Assembly (NCBI RefSeq): GCF_028583425.1
Contig: NC_072800.1
Location: forward strand, 94,085,001 to 94,149,000
Reading direction: 5' to 3'
Length of the DNA stretch: 64,000 nucleotides
From: Eublepharis macularius
Taxonomy: Eukaryota > Chordata > Lepidosauria > Squamata > Eublepharidae
The position numbers and the translations under genes were made by a program. Shown here piece by piece: positions 41,030 through 53,825 of this stretch; the stretch's first letter is position 1; each line of letters opens with the position of its first letter. The notes under the pieces are model-generated. The model did not search any database. It saw only the letters and a list, made by a program, of their open reading frames with translations, and was not told the DNA's origin.

Positions 41030-41155
41030 AAGTCCAGAGGAGTAGCCATGTTTCTCTGCTACAGCAAAATAAAGTCAAGCCTCGTGATTCCTTAAAGAGC
41101 AACATTTTTTCCAGCATGTGCTTTTCGGCAGCGCGATTCATCAGACCTGTGAAGA
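41030..41155 (-). repeat. Foldback-related repeat, diverged, antisense
   Basis: The plus strand has ccagaggagtagccatgttt, cagcaaaataaagtcaagcc and catgtgcttttcggcagcgc then gattcatcagacc. The reverse complement has CTGATGA and GAAA in the same order as the main family. Confidence 0.6.
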
Positions 41156-41404
41156 GGTTTAACTCACTTCAATGTATTAGAGAAAGGGCCAGCTATTGCT
41201 ATTGCTTGTTTATATTATTTACAGCCTACCTTTCTAACTGAGACTCAAGGAGGATTGCGCAATGTAAATCAGTACAATCAACAGAATAAGACAGCTGAAA
41301 AGCAAAGTGATTACAAAAATGTGAAACAAAATGTACGTACGAGACAAGCTATTTAAGGATGCAAGAAGTGGAATTGTATATATTGAAAACAATATAATGT
41401 GAGC

Positions 41405-42230
41405 AAGACATTTATTTGTTTGTTTGTTTATTGTCCACCTTCCTTAATGAGACCCAAGGCAGATTCACAGTGCAAGTTAGCATGAACAACTAGGACATTA
41501 AATGAACAAACAGGACAGGGTATGGATTGCAGAAATTTAAAAACAAGCACAAATCTGAACACAGAAATGAACCTTTGCTGAAACAAAGCATGTCATTAAA
41601 ACACGACATCTTTAATGACATGAAAACTAGCCAGTAGGAGCATAGCTACATCAACAGACAATACCCGGTAGAACAGTCTACAGTTCTGGCACCTTTACTA
41701 AGGCTTCTCTCTGAGCCATTTCTTACAGCACAGCACTATTACCGGAGCAAAAAGCCTTCCTGATAACTCAGTTTTGTACAGTTTGCAGAAAGCCAAGAGA
41801 GAGGGAGCTTTCCTAACCTCCTCAGGCAGGCTATTCCATAAGGTGAGAATGCACATATACTGACAGCTGTTGATTTTGTCCATTTTCAAGAGGGCACCTA
41901 CAGAAAGTGCAGTTCACGCAAGTAAAACTATCATGGCATAGCACAGGGAGAGAGGCAGTCCTGTAGATATGAGGGACCAAGGCCATGGGACAGCCAAAAG
42001 CTTGAATTGAGCCTGATAACTGACGGGTAGCCAATGGAGTGACTGCAGAATAGGAGTAATATTTATATTCCACCTAGCTCCTGATAGCAAAAGAGCTGCG
42101 ATGTTCTCCACCAGCTGGAGTGCCCAAGTTGACTCTGAGGGGAGACCTATGTAGAGTGCAATACAGTAGTCTAGTCTCAATGTTACCATGACATGAATCC
42201 AGGTGGCCAGATCAACTGTGTCAAGGTGGG
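41405..42230 (-). repeat. L2 LINE 3' fragment
   Basis: Antisense L2. The decayed C-terminus (LVENIAALLLSGA, LQSLHWLPVSYQAQFKLL, LWNSLPEEVRKAPSLLAF) is followed by a 3' end with agacccaaggcagattcac and a tttgtttgtttg tail. Confidence 0.8.
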
Positions 42231-42299
42231 GGGGGGGGCATCTTCCAGGTTAGTGTGAGTTGGGAGAAGGCCTTTTTTGCAACTGCATTTACTTACTTC

Positions 42300-42780
42300 T
42301 CTAGCAGCAGTGATGGATCCAGTATAACTCCTAGGCTCTTAACTGAGAGTCATTCAGGGTCACCTGAATCCCACTGAAGGCAGGAAGCATAGTCCAAAGT
42401 CCCATTCCTTTTATTGAAGCACCTTCATGAACCACTGCATACGGCCCTATCACCTTTATATAAAAATGCCCTCCTGAACAATTGTTTTGCATAGCTTGTG
42501 GAATGCCAGAAGTGTGTGGGGGGCCACAACAGAGAATGCATTTGTATGGGCAGTTGCTGATCTTGCCCATTTGCAAGGTGGCACCTGCAGAAGGCCCTGT
42601 TCAGATGAGCAAAGCTGTGATGGTGGAGTACGGGGTGGGTGGGTGGACAGCTGTGAGGGAGCAGGTCATGAAGGGCTTCGTGTGTGATCACCAAAACCTT
42701 GAACTGAACCTGGTAATTGCCTCTGTACTTTTCTTGATTATATTTGAATTTAACATTACATTTCACAAACCCTTGACCTG
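42300..42780 (-). repeat. L2 LINE fragment, second copy
   Basis: Antisense stretch with YQVQFKVLVITHEALHDL, HSFAHLNRAFCRCHLANGQ and a degraded LPEE-like region. Landmarks match the neighbouring L2. Confidence 0.7.
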
Positions 42781-44689
42781 GCTGTTATTTCTCCCCATAA
42801 CCTCATATATAAATGTGTGTCTAGCGGGGAGACAATGCTCGCTTCAGACCAAGTGGGCTTAAATCTACAGAAGTTTATTCTGATAAAAATCTTGTTCGCC
42901 TTAACAATGCCCAAAGACTCCTGTTCATTTCTGCTGGTAAAATTGCCTCTGTGTGTAATGATATCCACACCTACCCCTGAAATTTCTTCCCAGCAAGCTA
43001 CCCCTGTGACCCTCGAGTGCTGGAGGGAAGAGGGAATGAACATGTACACATCATTTGTATTTTTAAATGTTCAAAGAATTTCATTTGTTGATGATATAGA
43101 AAGAAATCAGTGCTCTCACACTGTATTTTTAGATACGGAGGTAAACTGCAGAAGATCCCACTGCCGGGCAGCAGAGTCCTTCCCTCGCTGTGCTGAAGGT
43201 GGCTGGAGAAAGCACAGGAGGAATCCAGATCATAAAGCAAAGCCATAAAACAAGCCAGGAGGGGAATTCAAAAGCGAAGTTCTCCATTATCACCCCACCC
43301 ACTATTTCTTCACATTCTCTTTTCTGAAAACTCAAAAGATCCCGAACTATTCAAACAAACACCATTTCAGAGCTATGTTAAGCCATTTTTCAAATGCCAA
43401 AGAATAAGCTGCAGAACATAGTATGCTCTAGATAGCATTTCATAACATTTATGTAGAAGCCTTCGTCACCTTCGAAGGACAGCTGATAAACTCAGACAAG
43501 ACCTTGCAAGAGGACAGCAGAGAGAGATCAGGCTAGCTCCTTTCAAAACATTTGGGCCTTGGGTAATGAAGACACTGGCTCTTCCAGCTGCATCATCGGC
43601 TATCTTCTGCTAATAATAATACACTTATATATTACACAAACGCTGTTTCCAACTTATTTTTCCTACCTCTCAGACAGCGAGCGCAAGATACGCAGCCAGC
43701 ACAGCGTGCAGCAATATGGACTGTGGCCTCTCCAACACTGCTTACATTCAAAATTTTGCTCCGTTTCCCTCCCCTAGAAACGCACTTTTTTTTCCTTTTG
43801 TGGATTTAAGGCTCTTGAAAATTTTGCACCTGTAAGGTGAAGATCAGTAATGAAGATACACAACCTGTTTTTTTTTTAGCAAAGCTTACAACACGCATCC
43901 AAAGAACTCCAGGATTCTGAGGTGTATAGCTTTTCATTTCCATAGTACTCGCATTCATAAAGAGACCATTTCATTTTATTAGTCATTTTTCAACTTTAGA
44001 AGCTCTTCAACTGACTAAAGAGTAGAATATCACGACACACAAAAAATGGCCAATATAGTATTTTAAACAACACAATCATTCTTCACAGCACCTTCAGGTG
44101 CGATGGGAAGCAGCTCAACCGTCAGGGATATCCTGCCCTCCGAGAGGCAGCAGAGCTGAAGGAGTGGCCTGCAGTCTCTTCAGGTGCAAAGGTTAGCTGC
44201 TGAACCCTGGGGGGACTGCTCAACACCACAATGAGTCCACGGCAAGTACAATTTTAACCCCAAACCTCCACATCCATCCACCATTGTGCACCGCACCACA
44301 CAAGCTATTGGTATTTACAGAAACATAACGGAGCTCTCACACTGACATACATAGGTAGTCATTCAAATCTATTCCGTTTAAGAATCATAATTGTGGCTGT
44401 CAGACTGAGCTGTGGCAAGTAAGAAACTGACCCAGAGTCAGTTTTTCAGCACTGGTGTTCTTATACCATATCCTGTATCCTGCACTTTGAACGCTACCAT
44501 AGCAAGCACATCTGTGCCTTATTAGGAATACAGTTTATCCTGCATTATCTTGCTGCCTTACAGAGCAGCATTTGCATGCATGGTTCTTGCTCCCCACCCC
44601 GTTCCACAACCCCAGCCCCACTGCAGTACTGTGTCTTACTAGGAGTCTTTGCTGTTAGATTCAAGTCTTACCACATCTTGCAATCTGCT

Positions 44690-44945
44690 TACTGACTGAC
44701 AAAATTTTATCATCATACCTGTAATCTGCCTTGAGAGACAGGAAGACTATAAATGATAATAATTTAGAGGTTTTTATCTTACTAGCTTTTTTTAATGGCC
44801 TGCTTCTGTTTTATGGGTAGTTTTTATGCTGTGTATGGCCAATGGCTTGTTTTTATATGGTTACATTGTTTTTAATTGTAAGCCACTTTCTTTGCTGAGG
44901 AAAATACTCAGTTTTGAAAAACAAGAATGCGTACTGAATAAACTC
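44690..44945 (+). repeat. L2-type 3' tail
   Basis: cctgtaatctgccttgagag followed by actataaatgataataat, the usual sense L2 3' terminus. Short and degraded. Confidence 0.5.
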
Positions 44946-45963
44946 TCTTTGTAAGTCCGATACAGAGGAACGCTAGTCCGCTACTGTTCTCCTTGAACAT
45001 TCCCATGGGAAGAACTGTGCCTTCTTCCAATATGCAGACACACACAAAAGCCAAGCGGGAAAAAACTTGCTGTGGGAAAGCCACAAGTCAAGTGTTCCCA
45101 CTGGAGGCCCACAACAATCTGCAAATTCCGACAAGGAGCTGAGACCTCCAACTGCTGTGTGGCTATTTTTTTTCTTCCACAATTTCCCCTCTAATCATAA
45201 ACTTGGGAAACGAGAGAGGAGCAGCAAGGAGGAAAGAGATGGGTGCGGGGGGGGAGGGGCACAAACTGTTCTCAAAACTGCTGAACAAAAAAGGATCTGT
45301 AGCTGCGATAAATATTAATTGCACAAAGTAGTGAAAAAGTGCTATGTTCTTTGACCTTGACTCTTCTTTAGGAAACAATCACTTTCTTTCCCCACGTAGT
45401 GTACTGCTTGTAACAGCTTTCCAAATTAAAGAAAGCTGGCACTTCCAAAGCAGAACACCGACTCTGACCTAGGTGGCCCAGAGAGCAGCCTTACACCTTT
45501 GAACAGAGTGCTGCAGCCGCCTCCTCTCTGCTGATTTCACCACGAGGACTCGCGCTCACAGGAAACACCTGCTTCTCCAGTACACCACATAATGAACTCA
45601 CACCAATGTCTTTGCCTTCGGGGCATCAAACAACTTTACACAATTATTCTGGTGATATCCAGATCAACCACGGTTTACAACAAGCTCTCCTGTTTACAGG
45701 ACAAGCACAGCTTATTCATCCACGCTTACTTCACAGAAGCAGATCATGCAAATGACTGCAGAGTCACTCTCACTGAGGGCTGCTTCATGCATACCCGGAC
45801 CCCACTGGAATTCCTCCTCTCGGAGAAAGGGCCAGCACCCTCATCCTCCGCTTGGCAGCTTGATGGAAGCATCTTCCCAGTCACTGTGGAAAAGAGATTT
45901 CTGAACTAGATGGGCTTTAAGCCAATCCAGAGCAGGGTCTTTTTATTATTGTCCACAGGTGAA

Positions 45964-46815
45964 TAGGGCTGTGCATGGGTGGGGATATTCACCCGAAGCG
46001 GGAAACCGATTCAGAATACCCCCAAATCGATTCGGGAATCACTTTGGTATGCTCCATAAAGATTCAAAGCATACTGAAGCGAGTGGAGGGGACTCCCCAC
46101 CACCCCCCCCACCCTCCCTGGGGCAACCCGTCTACCCCCACCCCCCTGGGGAAACCCCTACACCCCCCACCCAACCCTGGGGAGACCCCTCCAATCCCCA
46201 CTGACTTACCTGGTGGCGGGAGGGTCACCAGCTGGGCAGCGGGCTGGCACCGCCGCCGTGGTGGCGGCGGCGGCAGCACAAGGCAGTGCAGCCTGGAGCC
46301 AGCCAGTTCCTCTGCCGCCGCCGCACTGCCGCAGGAGCCTGCGTGGTGGTGGGGAAGGCCGGAGCCACCTCCTCCGGCTCTTCCTGCCCCTCAAATGGCC
46401 ATGGCGTGCTGGTGGCTAGCGGCCATCTGAGGGGCAGGAAAGTCTTTCTCCGCCTCCTCCGGCCCTTCCTGCCCCTCAAATGGCTGCCAGCCACCAGCAC
46501 GCCATGGCCATTTGAGGGGCAGGAAGAGCCGGAGGAGGCGGCTCCGGCCTTCCCCACCACTCCGCAGGCTTGGGCGGTGGAGCGGCGGCGGCAGAGGAGC
46601 CGGCCCGGAGCCCCCGCAAGGTAGGTGGGGGGTTGATGTTTAAAGAGCCCCGCCGCTGCTTGCAACCAGTGGCAGGGCCCTTTAAACAAGCCCTGAAGCT
46701 TTCCAAAGCATTTCCGAATGCTTCGGAAAGCTTTGCTTCGGTATTCCGAAGCTTTCCGAATCAGGTATGCTTCGGGTATCTCTACCCAAAGCGAAACCCG
46801 AATAGCACAGCCCTA
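45964..46815. mobile_element. Non-autonomous hAT-type element, 852 bp
   Basis: Terminal repeats TAGGGCTGTGC / GCACAGCCCTA, flanked by a perfect 8-bp duplication CAGGTGAA (45956-45963, 46816-46823). Subterminal zones carry cgattcggaa/aagctttccgaa motifs. The GC-rich centre has an internal inverted repeat (46346-46440 versus 46466-46560). No transposase ORF. Confidence 0.85.
46346..46560. repeat. Internal inverted repeat of the hAT-type element
   Basis: About 95-nt arms, roughly 90% complementary by eye, around a spacer of about 25 nt. The outer end is gtggtggggaaggcc and its complement. Confidence 0.85.
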
Positions 46816-47299
46816 CAGGTGAATGTGAGAAAGCATTCAGATCACTGAGTTGGATTCCGCAGATCCATTTTGCTAGTGGAGGCGCTTTCCTCTGACAGGG
46901 GCTCTTCCAAACATCTTTCATTGGGGAAGGCTCCACTGACAAAATCCACAGGATTTAACTTGCTGTGTTGGAGAGAACCCCCATGTCCTCTTTATGATGG
47001 CCCCTTTTTAAAAAGACACGTTGTTTTCACCACCGGTTCAGGCCAAGTGCTATCCCCTCACCTTTCCTGCCATCACTGCTTTTCTGTATTAAAGGGATGC
47101 TTATTCACTGTAACCCAGAATAACTCCTACCTCACCCTACTTACTCTCATATTTGTACTGAGATTTTACTATTTGTTTTCCAGGGTTTACCCACAAATAT
47201 ACACTTTGTTCTGAGGGAGAAAGCAGGGCTATCCCTTGCAGTGTTTTCATGGTTTTTAAAAAAGCACCACTACTTATCTATATGACTGCAAGGTGTGTG

Positions 47300-47400
47300 C
47301 TATGTGCCGTTGAGTCGCCTCCAACCTATGGCAACCCTATGAATCAAACACCTCCAAACAGTCCTATACTTGCAATATTTTCTACCAATTCCCCCCTCAG
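47300..47400 (+). repeat. SINE/LINE tail fragment
   Basis: gccgttgagtcgcctccaac and ctatggcaaccctatgaatc match the tail shared by 5S-SINE/BovB-type repeats (compare 60070-60110). Short. Confidence 0.5.
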
Positions 47401-48290
47401 GACTTGAGGATCACCCCCCAAAAGTGCCAGCGGTCAGTACCACTAAATACAGTCGGAGGGGCAGGGAGAGCCCAGGTCTTTTAATAGAGGAAGAGAAATC
47501 TAACCTTTTTGACCAGGAGGGCAGACATGGCGATGCGAAACCTCTCCTGAACTGTCTAGTCAACGTGACCTGCGGAACTACACTGCATTCTTCCACCATT
47601 AACCAAATCTGACCTAATGCCGAACTCCCACTGCATAAGGCACTGATGGCCTTGCTTTGGACTTTCCATAGCAGTCTCTGCCAGAAAGCAGTGGTAAATC
47701 TCTAGCACTGGTACAGACAGTAATCCAGCCTTCTTCATGTCATCTGCCATTATGGACAAAGGTAAATGCCAAGTTGTCAATTTCCATGCCTTCTCCTTGT
47801 TTATTGACTCAGTTACTGTACAACAAGGCACCAGGGAATTCACCTTTCCTTCATTATCAGAAGAGATGATGTAAGATACACCTCAAATTACATATAAAGG
47901 CTAAAAACCACTGGGAGAGGGGGGGGGTAGAAAGGTCTGGAACCATCTCTCTAATGAGGGGCAAGCTGCCCTTTCTAAAGGTATTCTTACTTTGCAAAAG
48001 GGAACAATGTGAACCACCCATTAACATGATTTTGCAACAGGCGGGACAGTTTCCCTGCTTGTCAGCAGGTTACTAATTAAGCAAGAAATAATCCCTGGAC
48101 GCAGTCGGGATCAATGAATTTTAAATGTTTTATTCAATAAATTCAGTTCCTTAACAGCTACACTTCCAACAATTAAAAACCTCAAATTATAATTTTGTAT
48201 GTATTTTCATATTGTATTAGTTTGCACTCTTGGCATAGCTATGTGCAATACTTTCATTCACCACTTATTAGGCTTGCTGTTTTTACTGGC

Positions 48291-48338
48291 TATGTATGTA
48301 TGTATGTATGTATGTATGTATGTATGTATGTATGTATG

Positions 48339-48372
<34 letters not shown>

Positions 48373-48382
48373 TGTATGTATG
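48291..48382. repeat. (ATGT)n microsatellite
   Basis: About 22 ATGT units with one TATA interruption near 48340. It abuts the L2 3' end at 48384. Confidence 0.97.
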
Positions 48383-48383
48383 T

Positions 48384-49110
48384 CATTTATGGTCCGCCTT
48401 TCTTACTGAGACTCAAGGCGGATTACACAGTGTGAGAGTAGCGCAGTCAGTATCAAGGACAATTTCATAAACAATGCCACAGGGGAAATAAATGCAAGTT
48501 TACAAAGACAAAACATCAGCAAGAATCCAATACAGAGTTGAAGAAATGCTGAAACAGAACATAAGCAATTCTAGGGCTGACATAGGAGCACATATTAAAA
48601 CAACTGACAGTACATAAGGCAACATAGTGGTGAAGTCTTTGGTCCCTAACTCATTAGCGGAGCATTTGAGACCCCTCCCTACACTATAAAAGCCTTTTTG
48701 AATAATTTGGTTTTGTATCATTTGTGGAAAGCTAGAAGAGTTGGGGGCTCTCCTGACCTCCTCAGGCAGGCCGTTCCACAGCACAGGGGCCACCACAGAG
48801 AAAGCCCGTGTACGGGCTGCTGTTGATTTCACCCACGTGCAGGGTGGCACCTGCAGGAGACCCTGTTCAGATGAGTGAAATTGCCATGGAGGAACATAGG
48901 GAGGGAGGTGGTCCCGTAGGTATGCTGGGCCAAAGCCGTGATAACCAATGTGATGCGATTTGTATGTGATAACCAATACCTTGAACTGAGCACGGTAACT
49001 GATGGGTAGCCAATGGAGTGACTGCAGAACGGGGGTGATGCTCCTGCTCCTGCTCACTCCTGATAACAGTCAAGCCGCAGCATTTTGCACCAATTGGAGT
49101 CTTCTGGTTC
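48384..49110 (-). repeat. L2 LINE 3' fragment, best preserved
   Basis: Open in one minus frame for 185 codons. It has SITPVLQSLHWLPISYRAQF, FGPAYLRDHLPPYVPPWQFH and [19 protein letters not shown]. The 3' end is ctcaaggcggattacacag. Confidence 0.85.
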
Positions 49111-51055
49111 TGTTCTGTTGGAGTCTACCATTCTGCTTTGCTTCTTAACAGACTACCAAAGGTTCCTGCATTATGGACAGCATATGACAAGCACCAGGAA
49201 AGCACCAAATGAGAAATGAAGTTCTTTCTGCTCTTTGACCCAGATGCACCAAGCAAGTAAGAGGAAGGAAAAGGGATGCTAGGTAGCAGATAGAAACTGT
49301 TAAGTCTTACGCATACACCTATCACTGAGATCTATTTAATACAGAATTTTAAAAAACGATCCCCATTCGTTATAGACCAGTATTCAGCATTGAAATTAGC
49401 CCTGAGTAGCAGTTCTCAATGCCAGTCCCATAAGTACCATAGCGTAAGTGTCCAGGGAATTTGCTGAACTACAATAGTAACCATTCCCAGAGCACAATGA
49501 TTCACTGTGCTGCTCTCCAAAAGTAGCAAGATAGAACAGAACACTCTGTCTGTCTGTATCTTCCAGCTTAAAGTTTCTCTCCTGGCCTTCGCTGTGATCA
49601 AGGTTAATAAATATCACACTGAAATATGCTGCAAAGAAGTCAATGTCTTGAAGGGTGGTTTTCAAGCCTCCTATCATCAAGGAATTCCATAATGACTCGT
49701 CTGTCAAGAACGCTGCCTGCAGAAAACCAGTGCATTGCAAAACTTTATGTAGTTGTCTTGGGCACACACACACACACACACAGGCCACACAGATCAGTGG
49801 CAAGGTCTGAAGAGCCCCTGTGTCAAAAACCCTGTCTAGCTTTCCTGATCCTGTCACTGCTCAGCATGTCCAGGCCTCCATTTGGCTCAATCAAGAGCCC
49901 CTACCACACTATGTAATGTAAACCCAAAATATGGTGCAGAGTTGGTTTCCCAATTATGTTTTTCTTCCTCCCAGCGCACAGCTTGGCAAATTCACTTTCA
50001 CCCCGTAGCGCAGCAGGCTCTGGATGTGGGGCAGGGGCCATTTCTATGGCTCATCAGTGCAGGCTGCATGCTAACCCACAGTTAATGCAACCCCACCAAA
50101 TGGCTGCCAATTCCTATTTGCTGGCTAACAAAACTAGGACTTGTCTATTTCCAGACATCCTGCCAAATCCTACTTAAGCTTCCTTGACTAGGATTTGCGG
50201 CAATGTCTGAAGACAGCCTTCAAAAGCTGCCTTGAGCCAAGAGGAAAGTTGGGCTACAAGCATTTTAATAAACGTTTAAAGGTTTAAAGAACCGAACAGG
50301 CTCCACAAGCAACTATTCTAATGTCAAAAAGCCACAACACATGCATTCCCAGATCCAGCCACCATGAGCCACAACCCATCCCTCTTCACCGAGGAATGTA
50401 TCGTCTTGATTCGATTCCTCCTCCCAATGACTTTTTTAATACACAAGATTTTCCTCACACAGAAGGCCTTCCAAATCTACATAATAAATAAGTCTAGTGC
50501 TGTGTATAACAGCTATGTTTGCACAGTGGTCAAGAATCCATGGCATTAGAGAATGACAGGGGGCGTGGTCACATGCAATTATGGGAGAGGGGAAATCCCA
50601 TTCTCCCTACACCAGCTCTCCCTACACCCACCCCCACCGCCACTGGCTCTCCTCTTCCCACCACTGTATTAGCTCCCGCTACAAGCCACCACAAATCTAG
50701 GCTTTTCTTTTGCATGTACATATGTACAGACATCACTACTGACTGACATGGGTGGGGTTTATGCCAAGACTGGGGCAGGGGGGCAGATTTTTCTGCAAAC
50801 CAGAACTCGTAGCTGTGGCTGGCCTTGTTGGTAAGATATACTGACCATCTAAGACTAGCCCTTGGCTATTAGATACAGGGATAATTCCTGTGTACACACC
50901 ATGTGTTTCAGTGTGACTAATTCCGTCCAAAGAATACAGTATTAAAGATGTCAATGTTTAATGTTAAGTTTAACTAAACAAACAAATCTGCTGATGCTCT
51001 TTAACGATGTGACTGTATGAAGAGCATTTCTAATAAACCACCTTTCGTTTACTAA

Positions 51056-51143
51056 CAGTGCAATCCTGTGGAGAGTTACTCCAGTCTCAGCCCATTGACT
51101 TCAATGGGCTAAGACTGGAGTAACTCTCCATAGGATTGCACTG
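51056..51143. mobile_element. 88-bp palindromic PIF/Harbinger-like element
   Basis: Near-perfect palindrome (two mismatches) with ends CAGTGCAATCC, flanked by TAA on both sides (51053-51055, 51144-51146). Confidence 0.8.
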
Positions 51144-53091
51144 TAAGACACTTAGTTATTATTTTCAGCTTAGTTTTCCTATTTCTTGGATGGCAAAATT
51201 TCAGATGCGTATGTTTACATCGCATAGGGTACAGCAGTTTGCCACTCTCCCGCTCTTGAACAAAATGTAGGCATATATACTTCAAAATTTCACAAGTGGT
51301 AAACAGTAGAGTTTTATATGTTAAGTTATGAATGACATGTTTTATGCTCTTAAAGCAGTAAAATAAGTTTGGATTTCTTAAATAAATATTGCAGAGATTT
51401 AAATTTTCTCCAAAATTAGTTTTCCCTCTGAAAAAATGGGGAGGGGGATTTCTCCATGGTTCCAAAACTCGCAGAAGGCGTATATTTCTACTTCTAACCC
51501 TAAAGACATAAAAAAACCCACATGCTAACTGAGCCTCTCAGTTTTTAGAGGCAAATTCTTTCAGGGGGGGAAAAAAACCCACAACAGGCACTTATCAGAA
51601 CTGACCGCTGCACACACTGTGTTGACAGAGAACACGCGAGCTAAAAGCTTTGGCTTAACACAACAGAACTTTTGACTAGGGAATGGCAGGTGAAGAAGCC
51701 CTATTGTATTTGCCAACTCCATTTCCCCGTTACAATATTTAACTGAAGGGAGGGGTAGAATCTCATTTAATCTGCAACGTAGGCCTTATCAACGATGTCT
51801 TGCATTTCCATGATTAACTGACCTCGCACCAGCAGTGAAGCAAGAGAGAACCAGAACCAAGGAGTTCCTGTCGGGGTTAGAATCTGCCCACGGGACACAA
51901 GTTGTTTTGTCTATATCTTCACCCATCATAATTTGCTTTTACAAATTCAGGAATGGCACCATTTCACGAGGCTGTTTTTTCTCAAGCCAAGAAACCAGAA
52001 TAACTGGTTGCTGTGTCAGTCCTTCGGCAATAAAGAACTGACATCCTCCAACCTGCTATTTGGTTCCCAACCTAAAAATACATGATCATTTTCGTGAGTT
52101 TAGTGATACTGAGTTTCATGAGAGAATAAACCTCCACCGAGAAAGCACTCAGGTTTGATCAACATGCATATTCCTTTCCATTAACTGAACAGTTTAAAGC
52201 ATACCACAGAACTATCTTAATTATGTCACTTCCATCACACACACACACCCCTAGCCAACATATTTAATAAGCTATGATAATGCCAAGGGGGGGGGGAAGT
52301 ACAGCTCCCCAAGGCTCCTGAATTCCTAATGTGGTTAGGCAAAAGAGAAACTCATCAAAGCAACAGAGAGCAAACACTGTCTACGAAGGCACACAGAAAA
52401 GTTTCAGTTCATCCAGAAATACACCCTCAATACATTTTGAGCCAACTGGCTCTTTAGCAGGGGAATTTCACTTCTAGCAAGGAACTAAAAAGTCATGAGA
52501 ACGGAGCACACACTCATACAACACAAGCAATGTTCTCTTGATTTTCTTCCATTCACTACATACAAGTTTCCCATAATGAAACAAATGGCTTGGAATTGGT
52601 TGGGATCCAATTCCTGCATTAAAACTACTTTGCATCCCTTGATGGTCTTCCTCTGCTCAACTCCTAAGTCCCTTATACACATAAATGCAGATGGCTACTA
52701 ATTGCCCTCTAGAATTACATTTGGTACAGTAAAAACCATTCAGTGCACACATCAAGAAGTTTTGTTCTATGGCTGATTAAACAGGCACCTGAATACTATC
52801 AGAGACACAAAGGTGATCTTATGCGCATGGAAGGCAAGCGAGAAGTGAAACTAATGGTGCAAATCTGTGTGCATGTATCAGGCTACAGAATCTGTCTCAC
52901 CGAGCTCCACAAGATCGACTCCTGAGTGCGCATGCACCAGACCGAACCATATTTTAAATCCTTTCTTGGTACAGCACCAGATCTATTGCCTGGTATTTAG
53001 GTATATGGAAGTTTCCTAGAGGCCTGCCATTTTCAGAAGTCAGCATCAGATTTAAGAACTGGCATTCAAAGGGGTTATTTTAATTGTTTTA

Positions 53092-53180
53092 AAGTACAAT
53101 CCTAAGCAAAGTTACTCCCAGTCTAAGCCAACTGAAATCAGTGGTCTTAGACTGGAATAATTCTGTTTAGGATTGAACTG
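53092..53180. mobile_element. Second palindromic PIF/Harbinger-like element
   Basis: 89-bp diverged copy of the element at 51056, flanked by TTA on both sides (53089-53091, 53181-53183). Confidence 0.75.
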
Positions 53181-53654
53181 TTAATGTCATAAATTGCAGC
53201 ATCAAATTTCTAGACGCCCAGGTAAAACTCCCAATTTCTTCCAACCCTGTCATGATAAAGCAAGAGAAACAAGTCGTCATGAGGCTGAGGCTAGGTGGGA
53301 AAGCATATGGTTTACAAAAGGAACGTGTGGGATTAACCCCTGCCATCTAGTGAAAGCATCTGTGGTAGCAGGAAGTGTCAAAATAGACAACCATGAGCAA
53401 GATGGACCAATGGTCAGATATGGTATAATGCAGCTTTGTATCTTTAAATTATGTTGGCCACTGGAGATAGAAAGACACATGAGTATGTGGCTGAGCCTTA
53501 TACTCAGCCTATCTTCACTGATTTATAATTTATTTATACTCCACCGTTCTCTCTAATGGGGACCCAAGTTGGTTTACATAATTGTCTTCTCCGTTTTATT
53601 AACTTCTATCCTCCATTTGATCTCCTTGGTCTATCCACTTTAGCTATCCTTGTT

Positions 53655-53825
53655 CTACCCAGGTTAGCATTGTGTACTTTAAGTGGTAGCGACTCTCCAG
53701 GGTGTTAAGAAGAGGTCTTCCACATCACCTATTACAAGATCCTTTTAACAGGTGGTGCTGGGGATTGAATCTGGAACCTGCATGCCAAAAGATACTCTAT
53801 CACTGAGCCAAGGCCCTCCCTGTGG
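53655..53825 (-). repeat. tRNA-Ala-like SINE, antisense, degraded
   Basis: ctctccagggtgttaagaag, ggtggtgctggggattgaat, ctctatcactgagcca: same landmarks as 28160-28378. Confidence 0.7.

Noticed and set aside
45975..46689. Several 90-154-codon open frames on both strands
   Set aside because: All lie in the GC-rich centre of the hAT-type element, and both strands are open because of its inverted repeat. No transposase motif.
48195..48470. Open frame with MYVC repeats
   Set aside because: A translation of the (ATGT)n microsatellite.
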